From Salvia splendens (Eukaryota; Streptophyta; Magnoliopsida; Lamiales; Lamiaceae), in contig NC_056037.1 in assembly GCF_004379255.2 (NCBI RefSeq), positions 36,243,012-36,307,011 of the forward strand: DNA of 64,000 nucleotides, given 5' to 3'. Below the pieces are notes generated by a model. That model searched no databases, had not been told where the DNA came from, and saw only the letters and a program-made list of their open reading frames with translations. Made by a program: the position numbers and the translations under genes. Positions 12,275-24,941 of the stretch are shown here, piece by piece; the stretch's first letter is position 1; each line of letters begins with the position of its first letter.

Positions 12275-14711
12275 AAGCCGAGCTACTACTCCTAACTCTC
12301 CTTACACAAACTTTAGTCAAACAGTCTTAACTTGGATATGAACCGATTTTGAATTGTAACAATTAGTTATGATCATCCCCTCGGAGCTTGAAAGAACATA
12401 TGATAGGTCATGAATATGGGATGGAATCAAATTAATGTCAACTCTCATAGTAGGCTACCAAAAGATAATTCAGTTGTTCGACCAAATTTGAAAGGTCCAC
12501 ACATCAATGAATAATGACTTAAAGGGTTGAGGAAAAGAAATGATCAGTTGCATGAGGATTGAGAAATATAGGCAGTTGTCACAAAGCGGTACTGATCATG
12601 GTTCAAGGAAAATCATAATATGGACTGACAGAATCACATCAATGAGTTCATAAGTTTGTGAAAGGCAATCGAAGTCAAAGGGGCTATTGAAAACAAAAAT
12701 CAAGTGGATTAAGTTTGTTAAGGTAAGGAACAAAATGTAGGCCTTAACTTCATTTTGTAGAAAGAAAGGTTCTATTATGGAAAGGATACATGAACTGAAC
12801 CAAAAAGAATTTCACTCTGAAAGAAAGAACTTGACACAGATATGGTGACCAGATGAAAAGTTGAACAAAAGTTTCAAGAGAAATATCCCACAGAAAACAT
12901 GTCTGCGAAACGTGATCGTATTGAAGGACATAACTGCAAGCAGTCTTAGGAATGAAGCTCAATAGTAAAGTCTCACGGAGTCAAAGTATGGTCCGTATAA
13001 ATAATAGGTCAAAGAAGACTACAATCAAACCAAGTGTCCAAAGTTATGAAGGCAATACCACTTTCCAAGAACTGAAAGTGAGTTATGACTCAATGGATGA
13101 AAAGGAATAATATGCGTTACTTGCACAGAGTGAGTGGAACAAGACGTTAAATAGACAAGGGCTCACGATTATTTGAAAGGTCCTGAAAGACAACTTCTTA
13201 GAATCCAAGTAAGAACTGTTGATTAAAATGTTCGTTCTAGCTGTTAAAATCGCACCTCCTCATTCATCTTTCGCGAGCCAAAACTGGTAACATCGCTATA
13301 GGAACTGTGGATTCCACGCTGAGATTCTTCGTATCGTTGCCACTAATAATTATAGTCGGAAACCATATCTTCATAATATTCTTCGCACCTCATAAAAACC
13401 ATTCTCTTACAACATCGTAATTATACTCGCGCTCCCAACGTGCTATAACAGTCATTTTCGTCGCATCGCCACTTTTGACATAAGAAAGAGTTTACCTATT
13501 AGATCACAAGTATGATCTCTCCCCGTTGTAGGATTAAGTCATATAGCATCTTCTCTTGAAGTCATCGTCTTCGTATTCTCTTTATTCTTATCGTTCAGGA
13601 AAACGATAGTGGATTTGTAATTATCCAATGGAGTTCGCATTCGCACCACATATTTCCATTTATCTTATCACTCAGAAAAGTGACATTGCAGTTGTAACAA
13701 CTAAGTTCGATATCGTTCGGTCAAACAAACATTTTGGGCATTCTATGTTTGCATACAGAGTTCATAGCATCGTACTTTCTTCTATCAACACTTTCATAAA
13801 ATACCTCACACTTTAACGTCCATAAATCATTACTTACACATGATTCACGTACCAAATAATTCAACATGCATAAACGTATATCGCCATACATAACTACGTC
13901 TTATTCCTCATTCACTTCCAGATCCAAATTTTCCCCAAAAGAAAAGAACTAACATGCTTTTGTTTAAGGTTCAAAGAATTTTTTTTTTCTTCAAAAAGTT
14001 CCAACAACTTTCCACAACATAAATATTTTTCCCACTAGAACAACTAGTCATTAATATTGCAAAACTCATGTCACATTTGCATTCCAAACAAAATACTCAT
14101 GCACTTCACATATATGTTTGAGACAACATTTTTAGATTACTCATTTTTTTTTTCAAAAAAGTTTCAACATTCTCAAAACAACTCGTCAATTTCCACCTTT
14201 CTTGTAAAACACGCCATCTTCCTATGTTCACATGCTTACGTCATAACAATTTCACACACACAACACATATTAAGGTCATCTTGCCAATCATGCTCATGTC
14301 TCACATAATCATACCATAACAATATTACATTCACACATACAACTCGTGCTTAGATCATCTTGCCAACCATGCTCATACTCCACATAATCATACTATCACA
14401 ATATCATATTCACATATACATAATACATGCTTATATTATCGTACCGATCATGCTCATATAATCATTCCATTACAACTCATCCTTATGCATATCATTCATT
14501 CACATGCATAACTTGTCAACGTCATATCATATCATCATACATTTTCATGCATCAATCTTCCATACTTTCAACAATTTAAACATACCTCACTTTCATCGGT
14601 TGAGCGTGATGCTTTGGATGTTGAGCCTTCGTGACACTTCTAGTCAAATAAGGGTTCACTAACATAGACTTAAAGTGAAAGAAGACTCTCGGACCAGAGC
14701 GAAAGAACAAA
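12275..14711 (-). other. Non-coding filler where gag should be
   Basis: About 2.4 kb of AT-rich sequence between the truncated protease and the primer-binding site. No gag-like ORF, zinc knuckle or long open frame on either strand. The last ~130 bases before the PBS look like a normal leader. It may be a deletion filled by foreign sequence, as in non-autonomous derivatives. Confidence 0.6.
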
Positions 14712-14723
14712 GCTCTGATACCA
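14712..14723 (-). promoter_or_regulatory. Primer-binding site (initiator tRNA-Met type)
   Basis: The minus strand reads TGGTATCAGAGC three bases after the LTR. This is the common plant PBS complementary to the 3' end of initiator tRNA-Met, and it fixes the element direction as minus. Confidence 0.9.
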
Positions 14724-14726
14724 CTC

Positions 14727-17700
14727 TGTCACGACCGCCCATACAAGGGGTACCACAAACGCGGCGATCGTGACCGACATGCATGGATTACAATTTAAAA
14801 GAACAACTTAATTAATTTAAAGAAAGAAAAACAACTTAGTTTAAAGAGTTTAAGGTTATAATTTTTTTTTTGAAAAGACATAAGGTAAAATACTTTTAAA
14901 AAGGACAACGGGAAAAATTAGACTTAAGAAATACAACAACTAATAACTAAAGTTGAACAAACACTTAACTTAAATCTCGAAGAATAAAATTTTCAAAAGA
15001 CAACGTAAACACTAGTTTAAAGCTCATCACCACCATACATGTTCAAACATAAAACATAAAGGAAAGATTAAGTCTTGAGTCATAGTTCAAGTTATAGCAG
15101 CGGAAAATACGGTTTAAGGAGAGTCAAGGACGACGCCTATGTATGACGACACAAACGCATCCTAAGTACTTAAGCTAGCTCAACATCCACCGCAACATCC
15201 CGCTCAACCTGCACATAAGAAAATAATATGCAGGGCTGAGTACTTGTTGTACTCAATGGGCTCATACCGAAAATATTTTAATAATAGTTATGTCATCCAT
15301 ACCAGTGATCTCGAGTTTTATGTAGTAAGAAAAATATCACGAGAAACACAAAAGTATTCAAGTCTGGCCAGACAATTTATCTCCCCACTTTTCACATCAA
15401 TCCAACAATCACAATCACAGTGCGACGAAAGTGTGGCCACACTATTCGCCCACGAGACCGGCCGACTTGCAAGGACGGCTCACGATCCCACCAGTGTACA
15501 CAGCCCGATAGGGTTTACGGCCCTACTCGGACCCGAATTCGTTTCACAACACAGCCATATAGCCTAACGGAGTAAACTCATACGAACTAGGCATCAGGCA
15601 CACAATCTCATAACAAAAACAACATGGCATGACATAACAGTTAAACCACCCTTATATCTCCACATAATATTTTTCGGAAAAGTAAAGAGGTTTGAAAAGA
15701 AAGCCCATCTCGTTCTCTTAGCAATTCACAACCCACTTAGCAACTCTCGATCCTCGAGTTCACGACTACACAACACCCTCGTCAAAGACAACACAATTAG
15801 TTTCCCCCAACAACATATTACTATGCATGTCCTATCGATTCTCTCGTCGTTTTTCTCAAATCCCCGACCCAACATACGCCACAAAGATGGGAGAACACAT
15901 CGTAACACATTTCGATTTATCACACGTGATCACATCATTTAGACACGTTCCTCGGACATACATGTATCATATAATACTTTTAAACATGAAAATAAGTGTT
16001 ATTTTAACAAGGCAGAAAACTGGCAGAACTGCGCGACCGTTTTGTAAAAATCACTATAAAATCACCCTACCTCAAAAGATGCTAAATTTTGGTCACAATA
16101 CAGAATACACATTCAAGTTAATACATGAAAAGTTTCACACCGAAATCACGTCATTTAGTCAGTCATATCACATATTGAACTCTCTGGTCGTAGCATACAA
16201 TTTCCGACAGTATTGCGCAGTTCATTTGAAAAATTCATCATAAATTTAACACGACTCAGAAGACACTTTAAATTTGCATATAGTTCAAGAATCACATCAA
16301 TCGGAGGTCATTTGGTCAGTCAAACAGAAAACGAAACATTCATGGCAAGAACTCACGTTTCTGGCAGATTTGCGCAGTCAACTTCAAAAATTTATTAAAA
16401 ATTCATTTTTCGATAAAACAGGCTGAAATTTACATGAAACACAGAAAACACCTTGAAGTTTACTCAGTAAAAATTTCATAGCAAAATTCGTTCGTTTGAT
16501 GGGTCGAATACAGATCATAAGTCACTGGTCGTGCATCACAGATTTCTGGTTCAAATTCGGGATTAGGTTTTTTTTTTTTTTTTTTAACTTCCACAACACA
16601 ACCACCGATTTTTCATGCTCGAAAATACATAATCATGCTTACACATTCTTCATACACATGTTTGCATACAACCTCATATTATTCACAAATATTTCGATCC
16701 AATACACATGATTCCAATCAACAACGTAAAAATCAAACAAGTTCTTACGAACACACAATTTCCCTCCCTTTAAAACTTGCGATCTATCAAACCTACACTC
16801 TCTACATGCATGTAGGACTCAAAACATGGTTCAAAAGAGAAGGAGAAGAAAAAGTGTGCAATTATACCTTCCTTTACAAAAACCAAATCGGTAGAAGAGA
16901 AGAACGAAGCGATCCGTCGGAACCTCTTGAAGGTACTTTCAGTGGATGCAAGAATAAGCTTGAATGGAAGATTTTTGGAGATGGGAGAGTGGGAGAAGAA
17001 TGAAAAAAAACGTGTGGGAGAGGGAGAGAAGAGAGGGGACGTTTTTTTTTGTAGGGAGAATAGGGGCTAGGGTTTGTTTAATTGCTATTTATTTGTTAGG
17101 TTTAAAATCCCACACATAAGGAATTAATTAAATTGGAGGAGATATAAAAAAAAGAAATTCCCACAATTGAAATAAAAAGGTGGCGTGTGATTTGAAGGTG
17201 GGGAAGTCAAAATTTTGTGATTTAATTACAAGGAAATATAGCAATATTTACTTGGAGAGAATATATTCATAATTTAGGAAATAAAAATAATGAATACAAG
17301 GGAATAATTTAAATTAAATCTCCAAGTAGGAAATAATAGGAGGGGGCCGAAAATTTAAGGAGAAGTTGTACAAGGAAATTATTTAAATCCCCAATTAAAC
17401 AAAATAGGATTTAAATTAAGTAATTTCTTTATAGGAAAAAGGCTCCCATAAAATAGGCAACAATTAATTAAATTCCCACAAGGAAAAATAATGCAAAGGG
17501 GCGTGTGATATGGAGGAAAAATAGAAGGAAAATATTCACATCCCCAATTAATTTGACATGAGAATTTATTTGAATAAAAGGGGGTTCCACAAAGTAGGAA
17601 CAAATAAAATATCCTCCATATTTTATTGGAGGGGCCGAAAATTATTAGGCTAAAATAGCCAAGGAAATGTTCCAATTCTCTATTTATTTTGGGTGAAGAA

Positions 17701-18169
17701 AAAAAAATATGTGGCATGATTTAATTGGATTTAATTTAAAAGAAGAGAGTCAATAAAGCACCAATTAAATCAAATGAAAAATAATTCAATCGCCTATTGG
17801 AGATTTTCGAAACTCCCAAGGATAAAAGGATGGAGTTCGAATTTCATGTAGTGTAATTTAAGGTCCATTGGTTTGGATTTAATTTAGAATAATGTCCCAA
17901 AACAATTAATTAAATCCACAAACAGAAGTATTATTTCAATAATTTGGGAGGGCCGAATTTTTCAATGAATTGACTTGAGAAAGAATAAATGCATGATCCT
18001 ATTAATTATTTCCCCACATTGGAATAACATAAATCTCAAGCTCGTCATTCCATAATAACCACGTCAATTTTTTTCACACAAAGCACTTAATCACATAGAA
18101 ACAAACGTTTCAGAATTCCCCAAAATTCCAATTACATGAAAAGAAGTCACAAAAGTTTGGGATGTTACA
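14727..18169 (-). repeat. Right LTR (5' LTR of the minus-strand Ty3/gypsy element)
   Basis: 3443 bp, TGTCACGACC to GGGATGTTACA, near-identical mate of 5619-9063. It is followed at 18170-18174 by GGAGT, the second copy of the target duplication. Confidence 0.95.
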
Positions 18170-18174
18170 GGAGT

Positions 18175-21100
18175 GTACATTTATTTGAATTCCTTATGAT
18201 TAGACGGGGGTTCGGGGGCAGCGCCCCTGAGTAGCGGGGTCCAAGGGGCAGCCATCATAATCATATTTCCATTAAAGTTGCTATACAGAAAATTCATCCG
18301 AAAATATAATTTCCGATAATTGAAGGACTAAATTACAATATTCGAAACCCGCCAAAAAACTGTTAAAAACAGTTGTGATATTGAAGGGATGCAACGTTTC
18401 ACTTTCAACCTCTTTTTATTGATCATCTTCTTGTTCGAAAAAAGGATCACAGAAATTGCATACGAATCTTCAATACATGAATTGCATCCGATCAAATATT
18501 GGCAGAACCGTCAAATTGATTTGATCTGAAAGTGTTTTCACGCCTTTCAGGATATCCAAATTGTTCACGTTTGATAATATCTCCCTAACAACATATCACC
18601 TACCATTTCACCATAGGATCATTGAAAATAAATCCAAACTTCATAGTTAGTAATTTTTATAATTTCTTTTCAAAATTATAGAATATATCAAAATTGGCAA
18701 AACTTTTTCATTTTTTTTTGAAAATTTGCCCTAAATTGACATGTATCGATGGACCACTATATACAATTCGATGCAAATGAATGCGTGTGATTGCAATCAT
18801 AAGATAATGTAAAGTAAAATTTAGTATCCAAACCATCGTATAATATCAACGTGATGAGATTTGATGAATCAAATACCATATTACTATACATGAAATGTGG
18901 TCCTACTAGATTTAAAACGAGGATATCAATGTATTATTATTGAAATTTATAATACGGTCTTTGTCGTAAATGTTAATGTATTATTGACATTAATAATACT
19001 CTCTTATCATAACTAAATAATTATTGATGATAGTTGGCCAAAATGGGTCCCAAGCTGCTGACAGTTCATTATAATGAAATAGAATAACGTTCTCACGATA
19101 AGATTCCACGACTATTAATTATCATTACATTACTTATTTAACTAGTGTAGACACAAATAACACAATGACAAAATTTTAGATTTAGTAAATAAATACTATA
19201 ACTGCAATCTTATTGTAGTACTTTTTTTATATATATTAATATACCTTGCTTGTTGGCACGAGCAATATCTCTATGTCTAAAAAAAATATCTCTATGTCTG
19301 TTCAATTATTAATACATGAAATTTTTAAATAAAGCCGGTGATTTATATATCAGAAATAGGGCGGCAATGATATGAAGATAACATAATTCATTTTATAAAT
19401 AATACGGATTTAAGATTTTCTTATTACTTATCATTTTCAATAGACTAACAGACCTTCCAAACACAATCAATTAGCAATTTGTATTGGTTTATGTGAGGAA
19501 CAACAATACTCCATGAAAACGTGGCTTTGATTTGATGTAATTTGTAAAATAATAAAGTCAATTACATGTTTTAAGTTATTAATATCAAACTAAATATATA
19601 AAATAAAATAAATAATGCTAAATTAGTATTAAACGATAGCAATGATTACCGATGATGTGATTTTTTAGATACTGAAATGCATTAAAAAAATGATGTGGAA
19701 AGAGGCTATCAAGTTGCACAAAATACATAAGAATAGTCTCATAAAAGTAGATGTATAGTCTACTATTGAAGCATAAGTATTAAAACGTTGGCCGCCAATA
19801 ACTTTGCATTGAAATGAAGGTTAAGAGTGAAGAGATTCAAATATATCTCAATTTAGCATGATTTTGGCAGTTGAAAGAATTCATGTATGCCATCTCCAAC
19901 CAACCACAATACGTACTATCATACTATGATATGTACAATGTTTCAAAAATTACAATATACTCCCTTCATCCCGGTTAAAATGACATATTCTTAGTCGGCA
20001 TGAGATTTTAGAAGTTATTAGTTAATGTGGTTAATTAAAGAGAGAAAGAGTGGGTATAATTATGTAACTAACTCGAACTTTAATAATACAGAGCAAGTGA
20101 TAGCAGATAGACGCCATAAATATAGTATCGGTCATGATAAAAAAAATGCTCTTTGTAGTTATATATATTTTTTTATTCATTCATAAAAATTGTATCTTTC
20201 TATTTTTAATAATTGGTGTGATATTTATTCTCCATCTCTCTATCCTATTTATCCACTTTTAACAAAGGGCATGAACAACCTATGCTTAGTGATTGCCGAA
20301 ACCATATAGGGCAAAATTCTCAAAAGGATGCTTATTGGACCAGACATCCACCGTTAGGATTTATAGGCCCAATTTTTATCCATTACAAAAGAGGGAAACA
20401 CATTAGAGGCTCTCGTGTGTTTAAGCAAGGCGCGAGAGGCTATCGCGTTTCCATTCACGAATAAGAGTTCCGATTCATTATTTCTATAAATGGTAATATG
20501 TCTTACATTCCTCTAACTTATTCTATTCACAGATCATTTAAAACTACAAGTGAAACCTATCCATTAACTTTCTTCCATCTATTTTTTGAATATTTTTCAA
20601 AACCCATGCCGGAAAAAAACGGGACTCCTATTCGGGGACGGAAGAATAATTTAATATGTAACGAATAAACAAGAATATAATAATAAATGTGAAAAGTGTT
20701 CGGTCCTTGTGATATAAGTTATTTTATGCAAATAATGTTGATAAGCATTTGAGCAACTAAGTGCTTAAGATTAAATATTTACGTCCAGATGGAATGTGGA
20801 TGTCCTATTAATATTCTAACCAATTTTTATGATTACCTTATTTACCAATTTCACATATAAAAGCATATAATTCACTGCCAACATTATTGTTTTGAACGAA
20901 GAAAATATACATTATGAGTGGAGAATTTAGTAGGGGGATAAGTTTCAGTATAAAGTAGCTACGAAAACAGAAACTGAATAATTTTGATGTACAAATACAA
21001 AGAAAAACAAGACTATTGTCTGCATAAGTACATATACATTGAAACATTCGAAATTAGTGTAACAATTGGATAAAATATTTTGAGTGCATCCTAATTTAAG

Positions 21101-21250
21101 CACGTCTACTTCACCTCATTCATAGTACTTAATATATTTCAAAAAGGATAATAATAGAAAATTAATTATATGGTTTCAGTTATAAGAAAACGGCCAAAGT
21201 GAATAACCACCAATTATATTCCTGAATTAACGAATTTTGAAATCACTACC
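18175..21250. other. AT-rich intergenic region with old repeat scraps
   Basis: No gene recognised. At 18200-18250 a GC-rich hairpin-like stretch (GGGTTCGGGGGCAGCGCCCC) resembles sequences often found in decayed LTRs. Near 19966 a single Stowaway-like end (CTCCCTTCATCCC) lacks a visible partner. Small open frames, for example at 20282-20464 (+), have no recognisable motif. Confidence 0.5.
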
Positions 21251-21258
21251 TTTATATC
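21251..21258 (+). promoter_or_regulatory. Possible TATA box of the repeat-protein gene
   Basis: TTTATATC about 70 bp upstream of the proposed ATG at 21326. Position and composition are the only support. Confidence 0.35.
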
Positions 21259-21325
21259 ATTCAATTTTGCCGCCTTTTTTCTTCTTTTTTTTTCCTCCCA
21301 CTTTTCTTCGAAAATACTCACGAAA

Positions 21326-22703
21326 ATGGGGGTTGTCAGTCTCATTTGGAGGCTACCTGCAAACATTCTACACTCCGCGGCTTCCTCTCTAACGTCGGTA
21401 CGATCTTCTTCTTCTCTCATTTCAAAAATTCAATCTCACATTGTTTGCAGTTTCTTCCGCTTTTCGACTCGATTCATCAAACATCAAGGTTTTGCAGCCA
21501 TGGATTTCCCCTGGAGTAGGAGGAAGAGGAGAAGCCACCGCCAAAAAATCCCCACGCCGCCGCCCGCTGCACACGTGCGTCGCCTCGTGCCTCTCCATCG
21601 CGGGCAGAGCCGCCGCGAAGGCGCAGGATCTCGACGCGCCGCTCGGACCCATGGTGAAGAGGTCGATCTCGACTTTCCACGCCTTCTGCCCCTCCTTCGT
21701 CCACGACGCCGCGATTCGCTGCTCCGGCCTGGTAATCGCCATCGACGACCAAATCCTCGCAATCGAGGGTAAAATCGAGGCGAATTTCCCCCAATCCGCG
21801 CCGCTCTTCGACGGAATCGACGGCATCGTCCTCCGCGCGGAGGCTCTGCCCGAGCAAATCGACGACGCGGTGAGGAAATTCCCGATCCGCTTCCCGCTCC
21901 TCGATTGGGCGATCATGCTCCTCATCTCATGGATCACTTTCCTCCTCTCGATCCTCATCCGCCTCGGATCTAAATCCGCGAGGGAGAAGGAGATCACCGT
22001 CGACCTCAACTGCAAATCGCACAACAAATCTAAGGAGCACACGAAATCGGTGCAGTTCGAGAAGCCGTACTCCTACGCCGACGCAGCGAGGAACCACCAC
22101 GCGCCGCCGCCGAAATCGGTGCAGTTCGAAGAGGCACACGGCGAGGTAGTGCGTTTGTCGGTGAAGAGGATGCATTCGTGGAGGAGCAGGATAAAGGCGC
22201 TGGAAGAGCCGCTGAACGCAGGGGATTCGCCGATGTACTCATCCTACCAGTCGGCGAACACTTCTCCGGTGTCCGATTGCTCGTCGCAAGACGAGAATCA
22301 CTCGTTCAACCAGACGCTGGGATGCAGCACCTACAAGGAGGCGCTCGAGAAGGAGAAGGAGAAGGAAGAAGACGAGCCGAGCACGTATAAAGAGGCGCTG
22401 GAGAAGGAGAAGAAGGAAAACGAGCCGAGCACGTATAAAGAGGCGCTCGAGAAGGAGAAGAAGGAAAACGAGCCGAGCACGTACAAAGAGGCGCTCGAGA
22501 AGGAGAAGAAGGAAGACGAGACGCAGGAGGAGCCGAGCACGTATAAGGAGGCGCTCGAGAAGGAAGACGAGACGCAGGAGGAGCCGAGCACGTATAAGGA
22601 GGCGCTCGAGAAGGAAGTCGAGACGGAAGAGGAGGAGGAGGAGGAAGAAGAAGAAGATGTAGAATTGAAGGATATTGCGGTAGAAAACATCGAAACCAAT
22701 TGA
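21326..22703 (+). CDS. Unrecognised membrane-anchored protein with six STYKEALEKE repeats (2 exons, 425 aa)
   Basis: Proposed exons 21326-21397 and 21498-22703; the 100-nt intron has GTACGA...TTTTGCAG ends and keeps frame, joining MGVVSLIWRLP... to PWISPGVGG. I do not recognise the family. Residues ~50-150 are mixed alpha-type sequence with alternating acidic and hydrophobic stretches. Residues ~157-179 (WAIMLLISWITFLLSILI core) form one hydrophobic segment followed by RLGSKSAREK, consistent with a single membrane anchor. The motif KSVQFE occurs twice (~208 and ~230). From ~301 to the C-terminus there are six copies of STYKEALEKE with 16-20-residue spacing, then a Glu-run. The tail is highly charged and probably coiled or disordered. 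Exon 2 is GC-rich compared with its surroundings. The long antisense frames here are shadows of the repeat. Start choice and intron are inferences; exon 2 is secure. Confidence 0.75.
22326..22640 (+). repeat. Coding tandem repeat (STYKEALEKE x6)
   Basis: Units start at about 22326, 22380, 22428, 22476, 22536 and 22587. Core DNA is AGCACGTATAAAGAGGCGCT followed by a purine-rich GAGAAGGAG run of varying length, so unit length varies by whole codons only. Confidence 0.9.
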
Positions 22704-23215
22704 AGAAGTAAGTAAGCAATTGTTTGTGGCATACTGATTTTTTGCATGTAGATCATATATATGTATAACTTAGTTTTCTTTTTCTTGTTTTAATGGAGTA
22801 TAATACTCCATGGCTGCCATTATTTGGCCATTTGTATCATTTTGTTGTCTTTAGTTAGGGGTACAATGAAATCTTGATTTACATGTATAGTTTAAATGTG
22901 ATCATTCTTTCTTTTGTGAGTGATAATTGTGATACCAACTCCACCAATTGAGTAGAGTGAGAGAATGGACATTGAAGGATATTTGATCGAGAAAATCGGA
23001 TACTCAAATTCAAAAATAATCTAAAGTGCATATTCGATAGACGATCCGAGGCATATTTTGAGTATTCAAATGCCGGACACAAACTATCTTAAACCGATGA
23101 ATTCAGTCTTTGAATATCTGTAATCTAGTTAGTGCTCCCTCCATCATAAATTGGTCGAAACTTTAGGTATAAATTGAGTAATACTGAGGAGAGAGAAAAA
23201 GATGGTTAAGTTTAT

Positions 23216-23428
23216 TACTCTGTATGTCTTCCAAAGTTTGTCCCATTTTATCATTTTCATCCGTCCCACAAAGTTTGTTCCACTTGTTTTACCAAAAATA
23301 GACATTAAATACGTGCTCAATCTTTAGGACACTTATTCCACTACCCACCTTCATTTAATACAAAGTCAAACAATTTCTTAAAACTTGCGCCGAATTAAAT
23401 TGGGACACCTTGGGCAACGGAGGGAGTA
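23216..23428. mobile_element. Stowaway-like MITE
   Basis: TA-flanked element with right end GGAGGGAGTA and a diverged left end ACTCTGTATGTCTTCC. The ends pair over roughly 35 bp with mismatches (AAGTTTGTCCC against GGGACACCTT). No coding capacity. A scrap of a related left end lies just upstream near 23132. Confidence 0.75.
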
Positions 23429-23486
23429 ATAATCAGGGTTAAGTTTTTTTTACAAAAAAGAGATGTAACTTGTATGTAAAAAAATG

Positions 23487-23669
23487 TACTCCCTCCGTCC
23501 CGCACTACTCGCACTTATTTCCTTTTTGGGCGTCCCAAGTTACTTGCACTCTTTCCATTTTTAGTAAAAAATTTCACCTACAGCCGTCATTTTTGACTTT
23601 CCTATACACTCATTCCTTAATCTCCGTGCCGAAAAGGAAAGGAGCGAGTAGCCCGGGACGGAGGGAGTA
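23487..23669. mobile_element. Stowaway-like MITE, copy A
   Basis: TA target duplication, terminal repeat CTCCCTCCGTCCCG/CGGGACGGAGGGAG, 179 bp between the TAs. An inverted copy of the same family sits at 24045-24227. Confidence 0.9.
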
Positions 23670-24044
23670 TTAAATTATTTTTATTATTTTATGCTAATTA
23701 TGTAACCATTGTATAACAATGTAATTCACATATATATCCGATTTATATTAAGTAACAATGTAGAGAATCAAAGAATACAATAAACGAACATAAAAATAGA
23801 ACAAGAGAATAGAGTTTCAAAGATGGTTGCGAGCATGAGTTTCCAAATTGGGGTTTTATTGAAGGGAGATGTTGTTATGCAGATTTAATTGTCGAGGAGT
23901 CTTGTGACTAATCAAGAAGCAGTGGCAGCAAGACATGAAGAAAGAAGAGATTGAAAAAATGAAGAAAGAAGAGAGAGGGAAGGAAAGAGAAAGTAGAGAT
24001 GATTTTGATGATGGAGACACTAAACCTACTTTTTTAAAAAAATA

Positions 24045-24227
24045 TACTCCCTCCGTTCTGGGCTACTCGCTCATTTCCTTTTCGGCTCGGAGATTAAGGA
24101 ATGGGTGTATAGGAAAGTCAAAAATGACGGCTGTAGGTGAAATTTTTTACTAAAAATGGAAAGAGTGCAAGTAACTTGGGACGCCCAAAAAGGAAATAAG
24201 TGCGAGTAGTGCAGGACGGATGGAGTA
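24045..24227. mobile_element. Stowaway-like MITE, copy B, inverted relative to copy A
   Basis: TA-flanked, 179 bp, starts CTCCCTCCGTTCTGGG and ends GCAGGACGGATGGAG. Its body is the reverse complement of 23489-23667 with scattered differences (for example GTGCAAGTAACTTGGGACGC against the complement in copy A), so both are members of one family. Confidence 0.9.
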
Positions 24228-24940
24228 TTAAACAATAAATTAGATATTGACTGGGTTTACCTGATACCCAATCTGATTATCCTCTTATTCATGTTGTAAC
24301 TTAATAGAGCAATTATTTAATCGAGACAACAGAAACGCAAAGAGACACAGATTTACGTGGTTCGCTAATGTTGTGTTGACTACGTCCACATGCCGGAAAG
24401 AAGAACAGATTGTATGGGCCTAATACAAAAACATAGCATAACGTAGACAATTAGGGCCTCCGTTTGGCTAGCGGCAAACAATACAGATTCAAGGCATACT
24501 AACACTAAACTTAATTTTTTTAGTAAAAATATCTAAATATTATCTGCATCTATATTATATGTAGTAGAATTTCTAGATTGTTTATAGTAGAATTATCTAG
24601 ATATAGAATTATACTATAAAATATCTACTTTTATATGGAAAAATCTAAATATATAGGGAAAATGTCTATGGGTGTGTTATATGATTTGTATTGATACTTT
24701 TCTTTGCTTTCTCTAAATAACAGACGCCTTTTGTTGTTTTGGATGTCTACCTATGAAAACATGTATTTTTCCATATCTAGTAATCTTGCAAAACAAATAA
24801 CTAGATGTTTGCGAATAAAAGATGCATTTTTCCATTTTGGTACATAAACCAATAAAAATATTTATCGTTTTCCGTTGTTGGGACATCCACCAATAAAAAA
24901 CATTTACTTCCATTTTTAGTAACTCTGCAAAAAATTACAA
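24228..24940. other. AT-rich gap with a likely old LTR scrap
   Basis: At about 24310-24420 the run ATTTACGTGGTTCGCTAATG resembles the ACGTGGTTCGGCGTAAGCC segment in the copia LTRs at 28109 and 32853, suggesting a decayed solo-LTR fragment. No gene is recognised in the rest. Confidence 0.45.
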
Positions 24941-24941
24941 A

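Larger units (their letters stand above)
5619..18169 (-). mobile_element. Ty3/gypsy LTR retrotransposon, chromodomain type, gag-less
   Basis: 12,551-bp element flanked by the GGAGT duplication, with two LTRs of 3445 and 3443 bp that start TG and end CA. Coding direction is minus, so the transcriptional 5' LTR is the right-hand one. A primer-binding site and polypurine tract adjoin the LTRs. Pol order on the minus strand is protease, reverse transcriptase, RNase H, integrase with a C-terminal chromodomain-like segment, which is the gypsy order and suggests the Tekay/Del chromovirus group (inference). Pol is interrupted by several stops and frameshifts, and no gag is recognisable, so the copy is non-autonomous. 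Confidence 0.95.

Noticed and set aside
20282..20464. 60-aa plus-strand frame
   Set aside because: No motif, no splice or promoter context; treated as chance.
22306..22756. Antisense Ser/Pro-rich frames of 137 and 141 aa
   Set aside because: Shadows of the Glu/Lys repeat on the plus strand.
23470..23673. 67-aa frame
   Set aside because: Coincides with a MITE.
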